A stretch of 46,969 bases of DNA. Source: Lachnospiraceae bacterium. GTDB lineage: Bacteria > Bacillota > Clostridia > Oscillospirales > CAG-272. Position numbers and translations under genes: made by a program. The notes beneath the pieces are model-generated. The model ran no database searches and was not told the DNA's origin. It saw only the letters and a list, made by a program, of their open reading frames with translations. Where the stretch lies: assembly GCA_024404495.1 (NCBI GenBank), contig JAKSPT010000020.1, positions 1 to 46,969 on the forward strand, read 5' to 3'. The first letter of the stretch is position 1. Every line of letters starts with the position of its first letter. Positions 7,453 through 18,794 of the stretch are shown here, piece after piece.

Positions 7453-9464
7453 CCTTCGTTCTCCTCCTCGTAACGGAAAGGATCGGTTTCGCCGAGTACT
7501 GCAAACGAATGCGTGATCTGTCTGACCGTGATCTCATCCCCGTCATCAAGCCGCGTATTTTCGAGCTTCAGCAGGTTAGGCGTCAGATATTCGGTATCAC
7601 GGTACCAGCCGTTGACGAACGCTCTGCTGTGCGCGGTAAATCCGGTTCCCGTGAGATAGACCTCACCGTCGGCTTTCCGTACCCCTGTGATCCTGACCGG
7701 AACGGTGCCCATCTGCATCTTTGCGGCTTCGGGCGGGTCCCCGTCGTAAACGTTCTGTTCGCCGTACAGCATATCGTAGACCAGCGTCTGATAATCTTCC
7801 TCAAAACCGGGATCATCGTGATCCGCGTTCTGCAGGAAGCGGTTCAGCGTCCCGTCTTCTATGCCGATCAGAGAGAACGCGTAAGAGGCAAGCTCCCACG
7901 ACTGAAGGTCGCGCGCTGCGGGAGCGTTCCCGGCGTAATTCGTCCAGATCACGTACTCTGTCTGCAGAACGGATCCCTCCTTCAGTTCGCTCTGTTTCAC
8001 GTCAAGCGGCGGAAGATGATCGCCGTACAGAACGAGAACGGTCTGCTCCGGATAATCCGAGAGGAAAGAGGTCAGTTCCCCCAAAAACGCGTCCATTTCG
8101 CTGATCTGATTGACGTAGTACCGGTAAGCGGCGCTTTTCTTTTCGTCATCCCGGTACTCCGCAAGGATCGGACCGTAGTCTTCGTCGGGGTCGTCCGGGT
8201 ATCTGCCGTGCCCCTGCACCGAGACCGCGAAAATGAAATCACGGGTTTCGGTCGAGGCAAGCGCTTTCAGGATCTCCCCGGTCAGAACGGCGTCCTTTGC
8301 CCAGCCGAGGGGATTCACCGTGACGTCGGACATATATTCGATCGGCTCGAAGGTTCCGAAGCCGAGGTTCGGATATACGGTGCTGCGGTTGTAGAAGGTC
8401 CCGATATGATTGTGGATCGCGTGGGAGGCGTAACCGAGATCGGTCATCACCGAGGCGACCGATTCGCATGGGTGAGAAAGAAGCACGGAGGAATACGGGT
8501 ATTCTCCCACGCCGAACAGATTGAGATTCATCGCGGTGAGGATCTCAAATTCGGTATTCGCCGTGCCGCCGCCGATCGAGGGAACGGTAAGCAAACCGTG
8601 CGGAAGCGTTTCCTTGAGGGAACGGAAAAACGGGATCGGATCTTCGGAAAGTGAAAGCCCCTCGATCCGGAAAGGATCAAAGAAGGATTCAAGCTGCAGG
8701 AAGATCACGTTCGGATGATCGCAGGAAAGGATGACGGGCGCATCGTCTGTCTCTTCCGTGCGATTCGTTTCCTCCTCCACGATCTCGTTGACGATCTCCG
8801 GGGAATACTCCTCGGGCTTTTTGACGCCTCTGTCGTACACGGAAAGGAAGAAGCAGTAGGAGAAGCCGTATTCCCGATACGCTTCCTTGTAATCATCGAA
8901 ACGGTCGGGAAGCGTTTCGTTAGACGTGAAGCCGATCAGCAGAAACACCGTGATCATAAGGCAGGAGAAAAAGAACGCAAACCCTTTTTTGAGGGAGATG
9001 ACGGGACTCTTCGGCGCCTTGAAGGCGAACACGACGAGGAGTACGATCGCGATCAGGATCAGAAGCCCGAGCACGATCAGCTCCGTCCAGTTGAAATAAA
9101 CGAAGATGATATCAAAGCAGGTCAGAAAATTGACGATATCAAAGCACTGGAAGGGGGAATTCCTTAATATCAGGCATATCAGATTCACAATGCCCGGTAC
9201 GGTAAGAAGAACGGTCAGAATGATGAAAGCGGGGAGGTGTGCCGAGAAGAGGGCGGAAAGGGAAAGCACCGTGAGAATGACAAAAAAGCCGACGAGAAAG
9301 GCTGCCGGTTCCGAAAATATCACGGGGATCCCGCCGAGCGGATTCCGGGCGTTGAGACCTTCGACAAACAGAAACAGAAGAAACGCTGTCAGCGGAAGGA
9401 TGGCGAGCGGATGCCGGCGGAAAAAGCCGCCTGCCGTTTTGACGCTCTGTTCTTTTTTGTTCAT
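7449..9464 (-). CDS. LtaS-like membrane sulfatase (phosphoglycerol transferase family)
   Basis: 671 residues. There are five hydrophobic segments in the first ~180 residues, then an extracellular alkaline-phosphatase/sulfatase domain. The likely nucleophile is Thr301 in GGGTANTE, the pattern of lipoteichoic acid synthase. Glu259 (LQLES) and the GDHLP motif further on supply metal ligands. By family it transfers glycerol phosphate to a glycolipid or sugar polymer on the outer face of the membrane; the substrate is inferred. A C-terminal ~80-residue beta-rich stretch goes beyond the usual LtaS length (about 650). The end overlaps the start of the RluA-family gene by 4 nt. Confidence 0.85.
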   Translation of the reverse strand: MNKKEQSVKTAGGFFRRHPLAILPLTAFLLFLFVEGLNARNPLGGIPVIFSEPAAFLVGFFVILTVLSLSALFSAHLPAFIILTVLLTVPGIVNLICLILRNSPFQCFDIVNFLTCFDIIFVYFNWTELIVLGLLILIAIVLLVVFAFKAPKSPVISLKKGFAFFFSCLMITVFLLIGFTSNETLPDRFDDYKEAYREYGFSYCFFLSVYDRGVKKPEEYSPEIVNEIVEEETNRTEETDDAPVILSCDHPNVIFLQLESFFDPFRIEGLSLSEDPIPFFRSLKETLPHGLLTVPSIGGGTANTEFEILTAMNLNLFGVGEYPYSSVLLSHPCESVASVMTDLGYASHAIHNHIGTFYNRSTVYPNLGFGTFEPIEYMSDVTVNPLGWAKDAVLTGEILKALASTETRDFIFAVSVQGHGRYPDDPDEDYGPILAEYRDDEKKSAAYRYYVNQISEMDAFLGELTSFLSDYPEQTVLVLYGDHLPPLDVKQSELKEGSVLQTEYVIWTNYAGNAPAARDLQSWELASYAFSLIGIEDGTLNRFLQNADHDDPGFEEDYQTLVYDMLYGEQNVYDGDPPEAAKMQMGTVPVRITGVRKADGEVYLTGTGFTAHSRAFVNGWYRDTEYLTPNLLKLENTRLDDGDEITVRQITHSFAVLGETDPFRYEEENEG

Positions 9465-9479
9465 AGCAGATGGAAGGGA

Positions 9480-9517
9480 CCGCGGTCTGCCGTAATACGG
9501 ACAGACCGCGGATTTTT
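9480..9517 (+). terminator. Long hairpin between the ABC transporter and LtaS-like genes
   Basis: CCGCGGTCTG (9480-9489) pairs with CAGACCGCGG (9502-9511), and the inner CCGT/ACGG extends the stem. The T-run is on the plus strand although both flanking genes are on the minus strand. For them it acts at most as a hairpin without a U-tract, perhaps a 3' stabiliser of the ABC transcript. Confidence 0.55.
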
Positions 9518-9518
9518 G

Positions 9519-12488
<2,970 letters not shown>

Positions 12489-12509
12489 TTATTATCTCCT
12501 TGTTCGTAC

Positions 12510-13199
12510 TCAGAAGCCCATGACGTCCCACGGCGTCAGGATTCCGAGAAGCTTTTCGTTTTTGGTTCCGTTTTCGGTCAGAAGGATCATCGCGACACGT
12601 TCGCCCTTGCGGAAACGGGACCGGATCATCGACACGGCGGTAAGCGTCGGATCGTCTGCCTTCAGAAATTGATATTTTTTTCCGTTTGCGGCGAGGGAGG
12701 TGAACCTTTCCAGATCCCTTACCGTCGTGGATTCGTTCAGCGTGAAGCCCTTTTCGGACTGATAGGCAACGATCGCGGAAGCGCTCAATACGCCAACCAC
12801 GCGCCCCTCAAAGAGGATCGGGAGGTTGGAAAGACCGCGCTTCGTCATCGTGCGGATCAGCGGAAGGAGCTTTCCGTCCGGATCGGCGCAGACGATATCG
12901 GAAAGTGGCGGGGAAACCTCTATGCAGCGGCTCGGTCTGCCGATCTTTTCGATCAGATCCTCAAGCAGTCCGCACATCGCGGGACTCGGCGTCACCGCGT
13001 ACTCACCGCTGACCTGCGGCTTATGAGAAAGCAGCGCACGCACCTCGCGGCAGTACCTCAGCTCCGAGGCGACAGACTTATATTCGCTCATCTTTTCAAG
13101 TCTTGAGACCGCCGTACCGTCGGAAGGAAACTGATAATAACTGATGGCAAGCTGCTCAAGATTCCGGTATAGATCGAGGAAACGTTCCGTTTCGTTCAC
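12510..13199 (-). CDS. CBS-domain protein, probable regulatory sensor
   Basis: 229 residues, soluble. The N-terminal half is helical. The C-terminal ~140 residues contain a CBS-pair pattern, with motifs such as LSNLPILFEGRVVGVLSAS and a closing LLGILTPWD. CBS pairs usually bind adenine nucleotides or S-adenosyl compounds and regulate a linked function. The start is GTG 13199 with GGAGG upstream. It is first in an operon with the fused ABC transporter, so it may report cell energy state to it; that link is inference. Confidence 0.7.
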   Translation of the reverse strand: MNETERFLDLYRNLEQLAISYYQFPSDGTAVSRLEKMSEYKSVASELRYCREVRALLSHKPQVSGEYAVTPSPAMCGLLEDLIEKIGRPSRCIEVSPPLSDIVCADPDGKLLPLIRTMTKRGLSNLPILFEGRVVGVLSASAIVAYQSEKGFTLNESTTVRDLERFTSLAANGKKYQFLKADDPTLTAVSMIRSRFRKGERVAMILLTENGTKNEKLLGILTPWDVMGF

Positions 13200-13231
13200 G
13201 GCTGAAACCTCCGCACGGATGATAGTATTTT

Positions 13232-13260
13232 ATTTTACCATACAACCGTGAATAAATCAA
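13232..13260 (-). promoter_or_regulatory. Promoter of the CBS-ABC operon
   Basis: On the minus strand TTGATT (13255-13260), a 17-nt spacer and TAAAAT (13232-13237). It has the same hexamers as the pepD promoter. Confidence 0.75.
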
Positions 13261-13313
13261 TTCCATATTCTTCCGAAATGTGAATATTTTTTCCGGATTC
13301 CTTGTATTTTCTG

Positions 13314-13342
13314 TTGCGCCCGTGCTATTCATCTGTTATAAT
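13314..13342 (+). promoter_or_regulatory. Orphan plus-strand promoter-like site
   Basis: TTGCGC (13314-13319), 17 nt, TATAAT (13337-13342). The -10 is perfect and the -35 weak. No plus-strand gene follows; transcription would run antisense into the PLP-enzyme gene. Confidence 0.35.
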
Positions 13343-13371
13343 GGAAAAGTACCGCCCGGAACGGACGGTAC
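13343..13371 (-). terminator. Terminator of the PLP-enzyme gene
   Basis: On the minus strand a 10-bp stem with one G-T wobble (arms 13362-13371 and 13349-13358, loop 13359-13361) is followed by TTTTCC. Confidence 0.75.
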
Positions 13372-13377
13372 GGTAAT

Positions 13378-14667
13378 TCAGAGCCTGCCCTCAAGGAGAC
13401 CCGCCTCGTACATTTTCTGCACCGACATCATGATGCCGAGCTTTGCGTGGTACCAGGTGAGCCCGCCCTGAAAATAGACGGCGTAAGGGGGACGGACCGG
13501 ACCGTCCGCGGAAAGCTCGATCGAGGAGCCCTGCACGAAGGCGCCTGCCGCCATGATGACGTCGGCGTCGTAGCCGGGCATGGGGCTCGGGACCGGAGTG
13601 ACGTAGCTGTCGACCGGAGCCGCCGCCTGAATCCCCTTGCAGAAGGCGCACATCGCCTTTTCGGAGCCGAGCTCGACCGCCTGAATGATATCGTGGCGGC
13701 TTTCCGTTCCGTTCGGGATCACGCGGAAGCCGAGCGTTTCGTAGCAGTTCGCCGCGAAAACGGCGCCCTTCAGCGCGGAGGCAACGACGGTGGGGGCAAG
13801 GAAGAAGCCCTGATAGAAGGCGGGCATCAGACCGAGATTGGCACCGACCTCCTGCCCGAGCCCCGGCGCGCTCAGACGGAAGGCACAGCGGGAAACGCAT
13901 TCCTCCGTGCCGCAGATATAGCCGCCGATCGGGGCGAGACCGCCGCCGGGATTCTTGATCAGGGAACCGACGATCATATCGGCGCCGACGTCGGACGGCT
14001 CGATCGTTTCCACGAATTCGCCGTAGCAGTTGTCGACCATAACCTTCACGGTCGGTTTGACCGATTTAATGAACGAGATCAGCTCACCGATCCGCTTCAC
14101 GGAAAGGGTCGGACGCGTCGCGTAGCCCTTGGAGCGCTGAACGGTAACGAGCTTCGTTCTTTCGTTGATCGCCTTCCGGATCCCCTCGTAATCAAAGCCC
14201 CCGTCCGGAAGCAGCGGGACCTCGGCGTAGGTGACGCCGTATTCCTTCAGCGAGCAGGGAGAGGGACGGATGCCGATGACCTCCTCCAGCGTATCGTAGG
14301 GTCTGCCGACCGGGGAAAGAAGCTCGTCGCCGGGGAGCAGATTTGCCGAAAGGGCAACGGTAAGCGCATGGGTACCGCAGGTGATCTGCGGGCGGACGAG
14401 CGCCGCCTCGGTATGGAAGGTATCGGCGTAGACCTTTTCGAGCGTATCGCGTCCGAAATCGTCGTAGCCGTAGCCGGTCGTCGCGGCAAAATGCGCGGCG
14501 TTCACGCGGTTCTTCTGCATCGCGGCGATGACCTTGCTCTGATTGTATTCCGAGACCCGGTCGATCTCTTCAAAACGTTCTTTCAGCCCCGCAAGGATCT
14601 TTTCGGAAAAATCGGCGACCTTTTCCGAAACACCGAGGGCTGCGTACATGGATTTCGTGTCTGTCAT
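13378..14667 (-). CDS. PLP-dependent aluminium-resistance / methionine gamma-lyase-like protein (PF06838)
   Basis: 429 residues, the usual size for this Firmicute family (B. subtilis YnbB). It has a type I PLP fold: the cofactor-stacking ITCGTHA region is at about 95-101, Asp212 in VDNCYGE should bind the pyridine nitrogen, and the Schiff-base lysine is probably Lys238 in SLIKNPGGG. Family members are annotated as cystathionine/methionine gamma-lyase-like or aluminium resistance proteins, but the true substrate is not established. It has a perfect sigma-A promoter and its own terminator, so it is monocistronic. Confidence 0.9.
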   Translation of the reverse strand: MTDTKSMYAALGVSEKVADFSEKILAGLKERFEEIDRVSEYNQSKVIAAMQKNRVNAAHFAATTGYGYDDFGRDTLEKVYADTFHTEAALVRPQITCGTHALTVALSANLLPGDELLSPVGRPYDTLEEVIGIRPSPCSLKEYGVTYAEVPLLPDGGFDYEGIRKAINERTKLVTVQRSKGYATRPTLSVKRIGELISFIKSVKPTVKVMVDNCYGEFVETIEPSDVGADMIVGSLIKNPGGGLAPIGGYICGTEECVSRCAFRLSAPGLGQEVGANLGLMPAFYQGFFLAPTVVASALKGAVFAANCYETLGFRVIPNGTESRHDIIQAVELGSEKAMCAFCKGIQAAAPVDSYVTPVPSPMPGYDADVIMAAGAFVQGSSIELSADGPVRPPYAVYFQGGLTWYHAKLGIMMSVQKMYEAGLLEGRL

Positions 14668-14693
14668 TTTCTGCTCCGTTCGGTTTTTGAATG

Positions 14694-14722
14694 ATTATAG
14701 CAAATGAAAACGGTTTTGTCAA
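14694..14722 (-). promoter_or_regulatory. Consensus sigma-A promoter of the PLP-enzyme gene
   Basis: On the minus strand TTGACA (14717-14722), exactly 17 nt, TATAAT (14694-14699). The -35 box touches the ribosome binding site of the divergent gene that starts at 14735. Confidence 0.88.
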
Positions 14723-14734
14723 GGAAGTGTTCTT

Positions 14735-15235
14735 ATGACGATGATGGAAAAAGTGCTCCGTTCCGGCATTGATCTTTCTCCGCTCGGATTCGGAAGAGAC
14801 CGTACCGGCAAGCCTCTTCCGGAAGGGGCAGGATTGATCTCCGGCGTATCGGGAGGCAGATTTCTCCGTCTTTCCGGATGCCGCGACGCGGTCTTTTACG
14901 AGCCGGACGGAAAAAACGCCGTTCCGGTCAGAGTAAGCCGTTCCTTCCGCCGGTTCCTTGCCGTTCTCTTTGCGGCGGGAGATCTGACCGCGCTCGCGGT
15001 CCTCGTCTCCTCCCGAAGCCTTGAGGAATGGGAGCAATACCGCGCGGCGCATCCGAAAACCGAAACGCAGAAAGCGGTCCTCCGTCAGCTTCGGGAACTG
15101 ACCGGGATCAGACCCTCTCCCGATCCGTTCGGAGAGGTGACCGTTTCCCGCATCACCTGCGATGTTGAATTCCCGATACCGGCACCGGAACCGAAGGAAT
15201 ACGAAACGGTAGGTCTTACAGAGATCGTATTCTGA
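14735..15235 (+). CDS. Hypothetical soluble protein
   Basis: 166 residues, no signal peptide. It begins with a Met-Thr-Met-Met stretch and has an Arg-rich middle; I recognise no motif or family. The ribosome binding site is AAGGAAG at 14721-14727. The minus strand also has an open frame here, but the plus frame has the start signal and ends exactly where rsuA ends. The two stop codons together form TGATCA at 15233-15238. A promoter for it is not evident, so expression may be low. Confidence 0.6.
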   Translation: MTMMEKVLRSGIDLSPLGFGRDRTGKPLPEGAGLISGVSGGRFLRLSGCRDAVFYEPDGKNAVPVRVSRSFRRFLAVLFAAGDLTALAVLVSSRSLEEWEQYRAAHPKTETQKAVLRQLRELTGIRPSPDPFGEVTVSRITCDVEFPIPAPEPKEYETVGLTEIVF

Positions 15236-15952
15236 TCAGCCTTCCGCCTGCTTTTTCAGGGAAGCGATCTCCTCTTCCGTCAGTTCTCTGAATTCACCGC
15301 GGGAGAGGGAAGGATCGAGCGGGATCCCGGCGAAGGAGATCCGTTCGAGATAGGTGACCTGATTGTGTACAGCGCGGAGCATCAGCTTGATCTGATGGTA
15401 TTTTCCTTCTCTGATCCGGATGACGAGCTCCTTTTCTCCGCGGATATCGACCTCGCACGGCAAAGTATGCACGCCGGTCTCAAGATCGACGCCCGCTTCG
15501 AGGACCGCTTCGTCCTCTACCGAAAACGGGAACTTCGTACGGACGAGGTATTCCTTGTCGACGTGACGCGCGGGGGCAAGAAGACGGTGGGAAAGCGTCC
15601 CGTCGTCGGTGAGGAGCAGCAGCCCGACCGTATTCTTATCCAATCTTCCGCAGGGAAAAACGCCGATCTTCTGATAATTCTGCGGGAGAAGGGAAACGAC
15701 GTAGGGTCCGGGGTCGTCGGTCGCGCTGACGTAGCCCTCCGGCTTGTTCATCATCAGATAAACGTGCTCTTTATATTGCAGGGGTCTGCCGTTCACCGTG
15801 ACAGTCTGCGTTTCCGGATCGACGTGAAGATCGGCGCTTTTCGCGACGGCGCCGTCAACGGTAACCGCTCCCTTTTTCACGAGAACGCCCGCTTCCTTTC
15901 TGGAAACGAGACCCGTTCCCGCAAGTAATTTGTCAAGCCGCATCGATGCCAT
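15236..15952 (-). CDS. rsuA: 16S rRNA pseudouridine synthase (RsuA family)
   Basis: 238 residues. An S4 domain (about 1-60) is followed by the RsuA/RluB catalytic domain. The catalytic Asp is in CGRLDKNTVGLLLLT, the RsuA-type version of the motif, and the KYHQIKLML region is the conserved RNA-contact segment. By family it makes a pseudouridine in 16S rRNA. A second in-frame ATG lies three codons in; GGAAAGGAAAG upstream fits either. Its last base abuts the stop codon of the convergent hypothetical gene. Confidence 0.9.
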   Translation of the reverse strand: MASMRLDKLLAGTGLVSRKEAGVLVKKGAVTVDGAVAKSADLHVDPETQTVTVNGRPLQYKEHVYLMMNKPEGYVSATDDPGPYVVSLLPQNYQKIGVFPCGRLDKNTVGLLLLTDDGTLSHRLLAPARHVDKEYLVRTKFPFSVEDEAVLEAGVDLETGVHTLPCEVDIRGEKELVIRIREGKYHQIKLMLRAVHNQVTYLERISFAGIPLDPSLSRGEFRELTEEEIASLKKQAEG

Positions 15953-16115
15953 ACCGTTCGTCTTTCCTTTCCTTCCGTGTTCCGTTCCATTGTACCACGT
16001 TTCGTCTCAAAAAGCAAATAAATAACACATATTTACAAACTTTTAACGGACTGCGCGAGATATAGCCGCAATTCTGTGGTAAAGTAAGTAAAATTCAGAT
16101 CAAGAGGTTATGATT

Positions 16116-16955
16116 ATGCAAAAACGCGTCGTTGCCGTTCACGATATTTCCTGCGTCGGCAAGTGCTCCCTCACGGTTGCGCTTCCGATCCTTTCCGCTG
16201 CCGGATTCGAGACCTCGGTGCTTCCCACCGCCGTCCTTTCCACGCATACCGGCGGCTTCACCGGATACACCTTCCGCGATCTTACCGAGGACGTGACCCC
16301 GATCCTGAACCATTGGAAGAGCCTGAATCTCCGCGTGGATTCGGTTTACACCGGTTATCTCGGCTCCTTTGAGCAGATCGCTCTCGTCTGCGGTCTGATC
16401 GATTCCTTCCGCAATGAGAATACGCTCGTGATGGTCGACCCCGTCATGGCGGACAACGGCAAGCTTTACGCCGCGTTCGACGAGGAATTTCCGAAGGGAA
16501 TGCTTTCGCTCGTCAGAAAAGCGGATATCGTCGTACCGAACCTGACCGAGGCGTCCCTGCTGCTCGGCATTCCGTATCCCGGCGACAACTGCGACCGCAA
16601 AACCGTTCACGAGATCCTGAAGGCGCTGACCGGACTCGGTCCGGACGAAGCCGTTCTTTCGGGCGTCAGCTTTGCCGACGGAAAGCTCGGTGCCGCCGCG
16701 TACAGCAAAAAGACCGGGAAATTCTACGAATATCAGGCGGAACGCGTGGACGGGTATTTCCACGGGACCGGCGATATCTTCGGCAGCGCGCTCCTCGCCG
16801 CGAGACTGAAGGGCAAGGACCTCGGCGCCTCCATCCGCGTTGCCGTGAACTATACGCTTTCCGCGATCAGACGTACCGTGGAAGAGGGAACCGACCGCAA
16901 GTACGGCGTCAATTTCGAGGAATCGGTCCCCGAGCTTCTGAAAATGCTCCGCTGA
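16116..16955 (+). CDS. pdxY: Pyridoxal/pyridoxamine kinase (PfkB/ThiD-like family)
   Basis: About 279 residues. It phosphorylates pyridoxal and relatives for PLP salvage. Visible family features are the N-terminal VAVHDISCVGKCSLT segment, DPVMADNGKLY in the middle, PNLTEASLLLG (the PfkB-like PNxxE pattern), and HGTGDIFGSALLA at the anion hole, with the Asp in GTGD as catalytic base. AAGAGG is 8 nt before ATG 16116 but only 2 nt before the in-frame ATG at 16110, so 16116 is preferred. The M50 peptidase gene starts one base after its stop, an operon. Confidence 0.85.
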   Translation: MQKRVVAVHDISCVGKCSLTVALPILSAAGFETSVLPTAVLSTHTGGFTGYTFRDLTEDVTPILNHWKSLNLRVDSVYTGYLGSFEQIALVCGLIDSFRNENTLVMVDPVMADNGKLYAAFDEEFPKGMLSLVRKADIVVPNLTEASLLLGIPYPGDNCDRKTVHEILKALTGLGPDEAVLSGVSFADGKLGAAAYSKKTGKFYEYQAERVDGYFHGTGDIFGSALLAARLKGKDLGASIRVAVNYTLSAIRRTVEEGTDRKYGVNFEESVPELLKMLR

Positions 16956-16956
16956 T

Positions 16957-18057
16957 ATGAAAAGAACGAAGCCATTCTTCTGGTTCCTTCTTCTGTTTGC
17001 CGTCGGCTGCTTCATCGGGTTCCTTTCGATCTCGATGATCCCGGAAAGCTTCTTTGAAGATCCGTTCTCTCTTCTCGTACTGATCCTCCTCTGGCCGGTG
17101 GCGGCGCTTCCCACGCTTCTTCACGAGGCGGGTCATCTGGTCTTCGGTCTGATTTCGGGTTACCGCTTCGTTTCCTTCCGCGTAGGTTCTCTCACGCTCG
17201 TCCGCGGGAAGGGAAAGCTGTTTTTCGTCAGAAGAAAGCTGCAGGGGACCGGCGGTCAATGTCTGATGTCACCGCCCGACAGAGCGGAGCATCCCGTTCT
17301 CCTGTATATGTACGGCGGCGTCATCTTCAATTTCATCAGCTTTGTGATCGCCCTCGTCGTATTTCTTCTCACGGATATCGTCACGCTCCGGATCCTTCTC
17401 GCCTTCTTCGGGTTCGTTTCGCTGTTCAGCGCGATCATCAACGGCATCCCGGTCAAGCCCTTCGGTATTCCGAACGACGGCTTCAACGCAAAACAGCTCA
17501 GCCGTGATCCCGTCGTACGGCGCGCCGTCGATCTCCAGCTTCTGATCAACGAAGCCGCGGAGAACGGCATCACGATCGATCAGATGCCGAAGGAATGGTT
17601 TGATCTCCCGCCGAAGGAAGCGCTGACCGATCCGCAGGTCATCGCCACCCTCATCTACCGCGGCTCGTATCTCGGCGCGTGCGGGGACAACGACGGCATG
17701 GCGGACGTCTTCCGCTACGCGCTTTCTCTGCCCGATCTCCTTCCGATCCACCGCCTCTCGGTGAAAGCGGGACTGTTCAACTATATTATTCTGTATCAGA
17801 ACGCCGATCCGCTTCAGCTTTCGGGAACCGATTTTTCCGAGCTGCTTCATTATATCGGTATGCGCGGCAATCCCGACGTTTCGACCGCGGCCTACGCGTA
17901 TCACGCACTCGTTCGCGGCGACCTTGATTCCGCTCACGACGCGTGGAACGATTTTGACAGAGTGATCAGAAATTATCCCGAAGGACTCCGGATCACGGCG
18001 CAGCGGGATATGGCGGAAATACAGAACAAGGTCCGTTCGGTATTCGGACAAGTATAA
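16957..18057 (+). CDS. Membrane metalloprotease, M50-like
   Basis: 366 residues. There are four or so hydrophobic segments in the first ~160 residues. The zinc motif is His56-Glu57-x-x-His60 in LLHEAGH, placed in a TM segment as in site-2 proteases. A second motif with Asn161 and Asp173 (NGIP...PNDG) matches the Asn/Asp ligand region of M50 enzymes. The C-terminal ~190 residues are helical, perhaps TPR-like, and cytosolic. It could be an intramembrane protease acting on a membrane-bound regulator, but no substrate gene is adjacent. It follows pdxY by one base with no separate ribosome binding site, so translation is probably coupled. Confidence 0.72.
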   Translation: MKRTKPFFWFLLLFAVGCFIGFLSISMIPESFFEDPFSLLVLILLWPVAALPTLLHEAGHLVFGLISGYRFVSFRVGSLTLVRGKGKLFFVRRKLQGTGGQCLMSPPDRAEHPVLLYMYGGVIFNFISFVIALVVFLLTDIVTLRILLAFFGFVSLFSAIINGIPVKPFGIPNDGFNAKQLSRDPVVRRAVDLQLLINEAAENGITIDQMPKEWFDLPPKEALTDPQVIATLIYRGSYLGACGDNDGMADVFRYALSLPDLLPIHRLSVKAGLFNYIILYQNADPLQLSGTDFSELLHYIGMRGNPDVSTAAYAYHALVRGDLDSAHDAWNDFDRVIRNYPEGLRITAQRDMAEIQNKVRSVFGQV

Positions 18058-18060
18058 ACA

Positions 18061-18090
18061 AAACCCCGGAGTTTCCGGGGTTTTCTTTTA
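18061..18090. terminator. Bidirectional terminator
   Basis: AAACCCCGGA (18061-18070) pairs with TCCGGGGTTT (18074-18083), followed by TTCTTTT. It separates the convergent M50 and SGNH genes. Confidence 0.85.
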
Positions 18091-18735
18091 TAACGTTTTC
18101 AGGAAGCCCGCAAGCAGGGAAGCGATCCTTTCGTGTCCGCGGTCGTTCGGGTGAAGTCCGTCAGGCATATATCTTTCCCGGATGACGGGGATCTTCGGCT
18201 GCATCCCCGAAACCGACCAGAGGTCGAGAACGGGAAGAGAGTAATACGCCGCGATTTCCCTGATCAGGGAAACGTAACCGGATAACGGCAGCACAGCCTC
18301 CGGCTTCACGTCGCCGTGGGGATCGTCCTCATTCAGACGGTGGAGAGGGGTCATCACGACGATCACGGCATTGGGACAGCGTGAAATCAGCGAGGAAAAC
18401 AAAAGATGAAGCGCACCGATGAAGGTGTTTTCATCCCGGTCCTCCGGACTCCCGATCGGCGCGAAGCCGTGCCCGAAATCATTCGTACCGCCGAAAACGA
18501 CGATCACGTCAGCGTCGGGATCAACGCTTCCGACGCGGGAGCAGTAATCGCGGTCCTTCCTCTCGTCATCACCGGGCTGCTTCGCGATGCGCGTACCGCC
18601 GATGCCGAGATTCACGGCAAGGATACCCTCGTTTTTTGCGATCAGTTCGGGAAAACGCGCGCTTTTGCCCGTCGTTCCGTGTCCTTCGGTAATGCTGTCC
18701 CCGAGAAAGACGATCTTTTTACCTGTCAGTTCCAT
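18088..18735 (-). CDS. SGNH/GDSL-family hydrolase
   Basis: 215 residues, soluble, no signal peptide. The four SGNH blocks are visible: GDS with nucleophile Ser14, the Gly in GIGGTR, GGTND (Asn) and the C-terminal DGLHPN with catalytic Asp and His. Such enzymes remove acyl or acetyl groups from lipids, glycans or other esters; the substrate is unknown. AAAGGA lies 9 nt before the ATG. No clear promoter of its own is seen; read-through from the YegP-like gene upstream is possible. Confidence 0.87.
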   Translation of the reverse strand: MELTGKKIVFLGDSITEGHGTTGKSARFPELIAKNEGILAVNLGIGGTRIAKQPGDDERKDRDYCSRVGSVDPDADVIVVFGGTNDFGHGFAPIGSPEDRDENTFIGALHLLFSSLISRCPNAVIVVMTPLHRLNEDDPHGDVKPEAVLPLSGYVSLIREIAAYYSLPVLDLWSVSGMQPKIPVIRERYMPDGLHPNDRGHERIASLLAGFLKTL

Positions 18736-18756
18736 TATACTGTTCCTTTCAGAAAA

Positions 18757-18782
18757 AGAAAAGGAGCCGCAGAGCAGCTCCT
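18757..18782 (-). terminator. Terminator of the YegP-like gene
   Basis: On the minus strand AGGAGC and GCTCCT (arms 18777-18782 and 18762-18767) form the stem, followed by TTTTCTTTTTC. Confidence 0.75.
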
Positions 18783-18794
18783 AAACTTTCGGAA

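Noticed and set aside
18731..18740. TATAAT on the minus strand at the SGNH hydrolase start
   Set aside because: It overlaps the start codon, so a transcript would begin within the gene; not a usable promoter for it.
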